This document shows, piece by piece, positions 59,914 to 64,000 of a stretch of 64,000 nt of DNA (its first letter is position 1; every line of letters begins with the position of its first letter). This stretch comes from a virus. Where the stretch lies: positions 62,001 through 126,000 of IMG/VR virus record IMGVR_UViG_3300042691_047309. The stretch is one strand, 5' to 3'. Position numbers and translations under genes: made by a program. The notes below the pieces were generated by a model. The model made no database searches. It saw only the letters and a list, made by a program, of their open reading frames with translations, and was not told the origin of the DNA.

Positions 59914-60378
59914 ATGATTTACCACTTATCGTATTTAAGAGACCGTTTAGGAAATAACTATTTAGGAATTAATATTCCAGTCGATTTAATTGAACCCTAT
60001 TTAAATGAATTAAAAAATCACTTAACTACTGAAGAATACTCAACTTATGTCCAAAATCATCAAAATAGAGATTCTGGTCATTATCACATTACGGTTATAA
60101 ATGTTATGGATTATAATAAGTTAGCGGAAGAATGGGGAATGGATAAATTTATTAATTCTTTAGAACCGGTTTTTCACTATGAAATCGATGACTTAGAAAT
60201 GTTAGGAGTTGGAAAGGCCATAAAAGAACCAAACGTGGCTTATTTTATCGTCTGTAATTCGGATAAATTAGATGCTGTAAGAACTAGATTTGATTTACCA
60301 AAACAAGATTTTCATGTTACAATAGGTTTCAAAGATAAAGATGTTTTTGGTGTAAGAAAAAATGAATTACTAAATTAA
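59914..60378 (+). CDS. 2H phosphoesterase (LigT/2'-5' RNA ligase-like)
   Basis: A 154-aa protein with two HxT-type motifs: GHYHITVINV (about residue 50) and DFHVTIGFKD (about residue 130). This is the 2H superfamily, which opens 2',3'-cyclic phosphates or cuts 2'-5' linkages in RNA. It directly follows the CCA-adding enzyme gene; both could act in repair of damaged tRNA. Confidence 0.85.
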   Translation: MIYHLSYLRDRLGNNYLGINIPVDLIEPYLNELKNHLTTEEYSTYVQNHQNRDSGHYHITVINVMDYNKLAEEWGMDKFINSLEPVFHYEIDDLEMLGVGKAIKEPNVAYFIVCNSDKLDAVRTRFDLPKQDFHVTIGFKDKDVFGVRKNELLN

Positions 60379-60429
60379 ACTTTTAGTCTAATTATAGATA
60401 TAGGAATCTATAATAAAAAAATAAAATAT

Positions 60430-60702
60430 ATGGAAAAAATGGAACTTTATGATTACTACAATCTTGATGAATGTGTTGATAGAAAAAAAGTAATTACTAC
60501 ATTAAAGAAGTTTAAAAAAGACGGAAAGATCGATTATTCTTTAGATGGTGAGGAACTTCATATTGAAGATATAGATTTAGATGATACTGAAATCGAGTAT
60601 TTGTCTGAACTACTTGACGAAAATGATGTTTTTCCAAATCCTGATAAGGAAGAAGGTGATGATGATTATTCAGACTTTGATGACTACGATGATGATTATT
60701 AA
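60430..60702 (+). CDS. Small acidic protein
   Basis: A 90-aa protein with YYNLDECVDRKKVITTLK and a very acidic C-terminus (EEGDDDYSDFDDYDDDY). An in-frame Met follows 3 codons later. Possible nucleic-acid mimic, but no family recognised. Confidence 0.6.
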   Translation: MEKMELYDYYNLDECVDRKKVITTLKKFKKDGKIDYSLDGEELHIEDIDLDDTEIEYLSELLDENDVFPNPDKEEGDDDYSDFDDYDDDY

Positions 60703-60703
60703 T

Positions 60704-60736
60704 AAAAAAGAGTTAGATTTTTCTAACTCTTTTTTG
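60704..60736. terminator. Bidirectional terminator
   Basis: AAAAAAGAGTTAGA and TCTAACTCTTTTTT pair around TTTT. The convergent lipoprotein gene ends inside it. Confidence 0.9.
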
Positions 60737-61568
60737 TTTTCTTTCTTTTACGGTTCCAAAAATAAAGAAATATTGGAATAATTATAGTAGTCATTAACCA
60801 TTGCCAGTATTTCTCAAAAAAACCTTCAACTACAATCGGAAGATTTGATTTGATTTTAATATTTTTATTGAATACAATAATGTCTTTATTTAAATCTTTC
60901 AACTTAATAACTAACTTTAAAGGAGTTTCACCACTTTTTTTAGGTGTCACAATCCATTCCCATTCTGTGTAACTTTCATTATCTATGTTTTGAACAGGAG
61001 TTGAAAGTGCAACAATGTTGAAAGCTTCTGAGTCACCTCTTAAATCAGCCGACATCTCACCAGAAACTTTGATATCATCAATTGTTGCGACGCTCTCATA
61101 TTGAGGATTGTTTATAAAATCATCATTTCCTAATATCAAAACTGATTTATTTTGACCATTTGTCTTTTTAGATATTCTTACTTTTATTGAGTAGTTTTTA
61201 GATACCTTCATGCTTTCAGGTACTGAATAAGCTATCCATCCTTTTGCAGTATCAACTATATTTTCAGAGATATTTTGAATTGACCTATCCACCACTTTTA
61301 AATTTGTATTTTTTTCGTGTTTTTCAACTAGTCTTATTTGATGAATCACATCAATTTTATTGATGTCGTCTTTTTTTATTACTTTCATTTCTTCAACTAA
61401 TTCTTGTCTAATTAAAGTGTCTTTTATCGGCTCAACATTTAATTCATCTTTAATAACCGAGACAGTATCTAGTTTTAAAGACTCTAAATTCGTATCTGAT
61501 TGGGTTACTTTTTGTGTTGCACATGAGACTAACCAAAATGCACTAATAAAAATAAAAATAAATCTCAT
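60723..61568 (-). CDS. Lipoprotein with C-terminal transmembrane helix, candidate unimolecular spanin
   Basis: A 281-aa protein. N-terminal lipoprotein signal (MRFIFIFISAFWLVSC, lipobox Cys 16) and C-terminal hydrophobic helix (WLMTTIIIPIFLYFW) followed by basic NRKRKKTKKS. A lipid anchor at one end and an inner-membrane helix at the other is the topology of u-spanins. The body has helical and beta parts, including GWIAYSVPESMKVSK and TEWEWIVTPKKSGETP, also known from Bacteroidota proteins, so another envelope role is possible. Confidence 0.75.
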   Translation of the reverse strand: MRFIFIFISAFWLVSCATQKVTQSDTNLESLKLDTVSVIKDELNVEPIKDTLIRQELVEEMKVIKKDDINKIDVIHQIRLVEKHEKNTNLKVVDRSIQNISENIVDTAKGWIAYSVPESMKVSKNYSIKVRISKKTNGQNKSVLILGNDDFINNPQYESVATIDDIKVSGEMSADLRGDSEAFNIVALSTPVQNIDNESYTEWEWIVTPKKSGETPLKLVIKLKDLNKDIIVFNKNIKIKSNLPIVVEGFFEKYWQWLMTTIIIPIFLYFWNRKRKKTKKS

Positions 61569-61571
61569 ATG

Positions 61572-61583
61572 TTATATATTTAA
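61572..61583 (-). promoter_or_regulatory. Putative late promoter TTAAATATATAA
   Basis: Minus strand, 3 nt upstream of ATG 61568. Divergent to the next site. Confidence 0.5.
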
Positions 61584-61597
61584 TATGAAAACTAAAA

Positions 61598-61608
61598 TTA
61601 ATATATAG
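61598..61608 (+). promoter_or_regulatory. Putative late promoter TTAATATATAG
   Basis: 4 nt upstream of ATG 61613. Confidence 0.5.
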
Positions 61609-61612
61609 TTTT

Positions 61613-62866
61613 ATGGATATTATTAAATTTTCTCAGTTTCTAAATGAAAATGTTATGATAACAGTTCTTGACTGTGTAATTGATGAATTCGGAAATTTAT
61701 ACAATGGAACTAACAATCGATATCCGCTAATGAAAGGATATATTGAAAAAGAGAAACTTCCAAAAATTTCAGTTGGTAGAATTTTAGGTGATGATAAAAG
61801 GACTTATTTAGCTGGTATAGACAAAAACGGTGTTTTAGTAGCAGCTGAAAAAAACAAATCATTAGATGGATATCTAATAGATAATATCGGAAATAGAGTA
61901 AAAGTTCCGGCTTGGTTAAAAGGTACAAAATCAAGATATTGGAAGTTCTTTGACTTAACAAAGGATGCAAACGGAAATGATGTTCAAAGTTTTAATTATG
62001 ATTACACAAGACTTGTTCCAACTGTTGCAACTGGTTGGGTAAATACTAAAGTTGATATGGAAGTCATCAAAAAAGTTCGTAGATATTCAAGAGGTTTAGG
62101 TCAAGGTTCCGGTAGAGAAGGATTCGTTAGTAAATTGTCTGACTTGCAAAGAATATCTTCTGAAGGACTCCAAAAAAGAAAAAGATCAAGAAATACAATA
62201 CAGAAAGAAATGTCTGTAATTATGTTACTTCACTACATTAATGAAATTAAAAACTTTTTTACTCCGTCAGCATCTGGATTCCTTTTTGAATCATTCTTAG
62301 GTGGTTTAATTAAAAACTCAAAAGTGGTTGAAGATAATTCCAAAGCAGATGTAAGAGCTGACGGTGAAACTTGGCAAATAAAACTTTACGATGCTGTTTC
62401 ATCCTCTTCGATATCAGTAGCCTATATGGACGAAAGGTCAGTGCCAAAAATTCCGGTAGATCACTTTGTAATTTGTTTGAAATATGCTGATAAGATTGAT
62501 ATCGTTGTATTAAGAGGTATTGAAGACACAACAGATCCTCTTTGTTATACTAACTTCATAACCGGTGGTGGTAATTTTTCTGTAGCTAAAATCAAAAACA
62601 CACCATTCAAATATACAATAGAGCTTTTAGGTATTGAAGAAAAAATTAAATCTATTGCATCTGGACTTAAAGAATCAATAGATGATATTTATTCTGATTT
62701 AAGCACTTTTCAATATAATATAGAATCAATAATCACTGGAGTAGATGAGAAAGGAAAATTGTTAAACGAGTCTAAGTTTGACCAGACTTACAATGAATCA
62801 GTTAATATTGCACAAGGACTTGATGTCAAAATAACATCTCTTTACAAGACTATTAAACAAGAATAA
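61613..62866 (+). CDS. Packaged-type protein with possible PD-(D/E)xK nuclease-like core
   Basis: A 417-aa protein starting MDIIKFSQFLNENVMITV, targeting-like with an L-N-E site. Residues about 220-265 have SGFLFESFLGGLIKNSK, then KADVRADGETWQIKLYDA: E, D and QIK placed as in PD-(D/E)xK nucleases. Function not proven; might process host DNA early if injected. C-terminal region helical. Confidence 0.6.
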   Translation: MDIIKFSQFLNENVMITVLDCVIDEFGNLYNGTNNRYPLMKGYIEKEKLPKISVGRILGDDKRTYLAGIDKNGVLVAAEKNKSLDGYLIDNIGNRVKVPAWLKGTKSRYWKFFDLTKDANGNDVQSFNYDYTRLVPTVATGWVNTKVDMEVIKKVRRYSRGLGQGSGREGFVSKLSDLQRISSEGLQKRKRSRNTIQKEMSVIMLLHYINEIKNFFTPSASGFLFESFLGGLIKNSKVVEDNSKADVRADGETWQIKLYDAVSSSSISVAYMDERSVPKIPVDHFVICLKYADKIDIVVLRGIEDTTDPLCYTNFITGGGNFSVAKIKNTPFKYTIELLGIEEKIKSIASGLKESIDDIYSDLSTFQYNIESIITGVDEKGKLLNESKFDQTYNESVNIAQGLDVKITSLYKTIKQE

Positions 62867-62889
62867 TTTGACTTTTATAAACATTGTAT

Positions 62890-62897
62890 TATATTTG
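62890..62897 (+). promoter_or_regulatory. Bacteroidota-type promoter TTTG-N19-TATATTTG
   Basis: TTTG at 62867-62870 lies 19 bp upstream. ATG 62912 is 14 nt downstream. Confidence 0.65.
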
Positions 62898-62911
62898 TAA
62901 TAAAATATATT

Positions 62912-63559
62912 ATGATAGATATAAAAGAAGTAGTTGATTACCTAAACACATTTAATAATTATCAACTTTCAAACTCAAGTGATGATGGAAGAGTTAATTC
63001 ACTCACTTCTGAAGATTTACTTGTCTCAACTATTGAAAAAAATCTAAGTCACTACTCTAACATAAAAGTAGAACCTAAAACCAGCAACCGACAGGAGCAT
63101 GATTTTGTTTTATCACTAATTGATAACTCTGGTGAATCAATTTTCACCGAAGGGCATGATATAAAGATTGTTGAACCTTCTAACTTCACAAATACTGTTA
63201 GCTTTGTGAAACTATCTAAAATGTTAAATTTAGATGGGATGTCCTATGAGACAGTTATCAAATCTTATGAAAAGAAATCTAAAGCATGTGATATTAAATT
63301 AACACAAGATTATTCAATTTTGTTTTTTAACAAATCAACGATGAAGTTTTTTCATTGCTATCTTTCTGAAATGCCTAATAATGATGTCACTACAAATCCA
63401 TCGAATTGTATTCAAACAAAACTTCCAACTGAACTAGTTACAAGAACTGAAGAAGAAAAGTTCAACTTCATACATTCATTGTGGAAAGGATATATTTATA
63501 AAAGAGTTGTAGCACCTGCTAAATTATGTGAGTCGATTGACTTTTCAGATATGTTTTAA
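62912..63559 (+). CDS. Hypothetical protein
   Basis: A 215-aa protein starting MIDIKEVVDYLNTFNNYQL. Residues 50-85 (KVEPKTSNRQEHDFVLSLID) could belong to a nuclease-like fold, but no motif is convincing. Host-type promoter suggests early expression. Its end overlaps the convergent 63556 gene by 4 bp. Confidence 0.55.
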   Translation: MIDIKEVVDYLNTFNNYQLSNSSDDGRVNSLTSEDLLVSTIEKNLSHYSNIKVEPKTSNRQEHDFVLSLIDNSGESIFTEGHDIKIVEPSNFTNTVSFVKLSKMLNLDGMSYETVIKSYEKKSKACDIKLTQDYSILFFNKSTMKFFHCYLSEMPNNDVTTNPSNCIQTKLPTELVTRTEEEKFNFIHSLWKGYIYKRVVAPAKLCESIDFSDMF

Positions 63560-63999
63560 ACATCTATTGTTATATTTGATAAAGTTTTCTGAGAAAAAAC
63601 AAATCTTCCACCAACTTTAAATCCTAAACTTTTCCAGTCAGTCAAATTAAGTTTTGATAAGTAGAAGTCTATGTTATTTTCAACCTCGTCTGACTTTGGA
63701 ATAAGAGCTAATACTGAACCATCGTAGTTCTTACATTCGTGTGTAAAGAATGGATTTTGATTTCTGGTTTTAGCATTAACATAGATTCTTCTTCTATCTG
63801 ATTTATAGAAATCACGACCCCACATCCACCAATTAGTTTCGTTGAATTTTTTGATTTTACGTTTAATTATTACATCTTTCTTAGATGTGATATAATCATT
63901 GATGATATTATAGTGAAAGGTTTTAAGTTGTCCAGTCTGTGCTGTATAAGAACAAACGAATTGCTCATTACCGGTTTCTTCTGCAAAAACTTCATCCAT
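63556..63999 (-). CDS. C-terminal part of a possible DNA methyltransferase (runs off the window)
   Basis: 147 aa are visible. NWWMWGRDFYKSDRRRIYVN, AKTRNQNPFFTHECK and YDGSVLALIPK resemble an N6-adenine DNA methyltransferase C-terminus seen in some phages; no SAM-binding motif is in the visible part. The Met at 63999 may be internal, so the gene probably continues past the right edge. Confidence 0.45.
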   Translation of the reverse strand: MDEVFAEETGNEQFVCSYTAQTGQLKTFHYNIINDYITSKKDVIIKRKIKKFNETNWWMWGRDFYKSDRRRIYVNAKTRNQNPFFTHECKNYDGSVLALIPKSDEVENNIDFYLSKLNLTDWKSLGFKVGGRFVFSQKTLSNITIDV

Positions 64000-64000
64000 T

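Noticed and set aside
1-64000. tRNA and rRNA genes
   Set aside because: I saw no convincing cloverleaf or rRNA sequence on either strand, although a CCA-adding enzyme is present. A tRNAscan run would be decisive.

Overview
The window looks like part of a large, AT-rich tailed-phage genome (T4-like or jumbo myovirus) whose host is a member of the Bacteroidota. Phage evidence: a two-part type II topoisomerase like T4 gp39/gp52, a T4 RNase H/FEN-type exonuclease, a UV-damage endonuclease, an endolysin, dCMP deaminase, a DNA methyltransferase, homing-endonuclease-like genes, dense overlapping small genes on both strands, and at least 15 proteins that begin with a peptide resembling the capsid-targeting sequence of T4 internal proteins. 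Host evidence: repeated TAnnTTTG promoters (several with TTTG exactly 19 bp upstream), no obvious Shine-Dalgarno sites, a Bacteroidota-like DnaK, and secreted proteins with type IX secretion (T9SS) sorting domains. No structural head or tail genes and no tRNA genes were recognised. All assignments come from reading the sequence; no database search was run.

Layout. 0-8.9 kb: packaged-type proteins, dnaK, a homing-endonuclease-like gene, a small ribbon-helix-helix regulator with a triple repeat at its start codon, a possible structured RNA, and an endolysin. 9-16.3 kb: a PrkA kinase, a YeaH-like VWA protein and SpoVR (the yeaG-yeaH-ycgB stress trio of bacteria), then uvsE. 16.8-27 kb, mostly minus strand: thioesterase, DOT1-like methyltransferase, dCMP deaminase, NusG-like factor, a possible clamp-loader small subunit, FEN nuclease, small unknown genes, topoisomerase large subunit and an abutting homing-endonuclease-like gene. 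27-34 kb: glycosyltransferase plus LpxH-like phosphoesterase, topoisomerase medium subunit, an RlaP-like nucleotidyltransferase, small membrane proteins and a rhomboid protease. 34.1-41.5 kb: a cassette bounded by terminators that encodes a subtilase and four other secreted proteins, three of the five with T9SS sorting domains. 41.5-54.7 kb: a run of small, mostly unrecognised genes with TAnnTTTG promoters, plus a DNA methyltransferase, a metallopeptidase/VWA protein and a HAD phosphatase. 54.7-64 kb: a tandem family of packaged-type proteins, a CCA-adding enzyme with a packaging-type N-terminus, a 2H phosphoesterase, a spanin-like lipoprotein, a possible packaged nuclease and the edge of a possible methyltransferase.

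Three genome-wide patterns stand out. (1) About 17 otherwise unrelated small proteins end in the same roughly 10-residue motif, R-x-x-[KR]-[IL]-x-x-[IL]-[LIF]; I know of no description of it. (2) At least 15 proteins start with a T4 capsid-targeting-like peptide, many followed by an [IL]-x-E protease site; one of them is a CCA-adding enzyme, suggesting that RNA-repair activity is delivered with the DNA. (3) Two promoter classes, the host-type TAnnTTTG and a TTAATATATA motif I interpret as the phage late promoter, each sit about 3-5 nt before the ATG, which predicts largely leaderless mRNAs.
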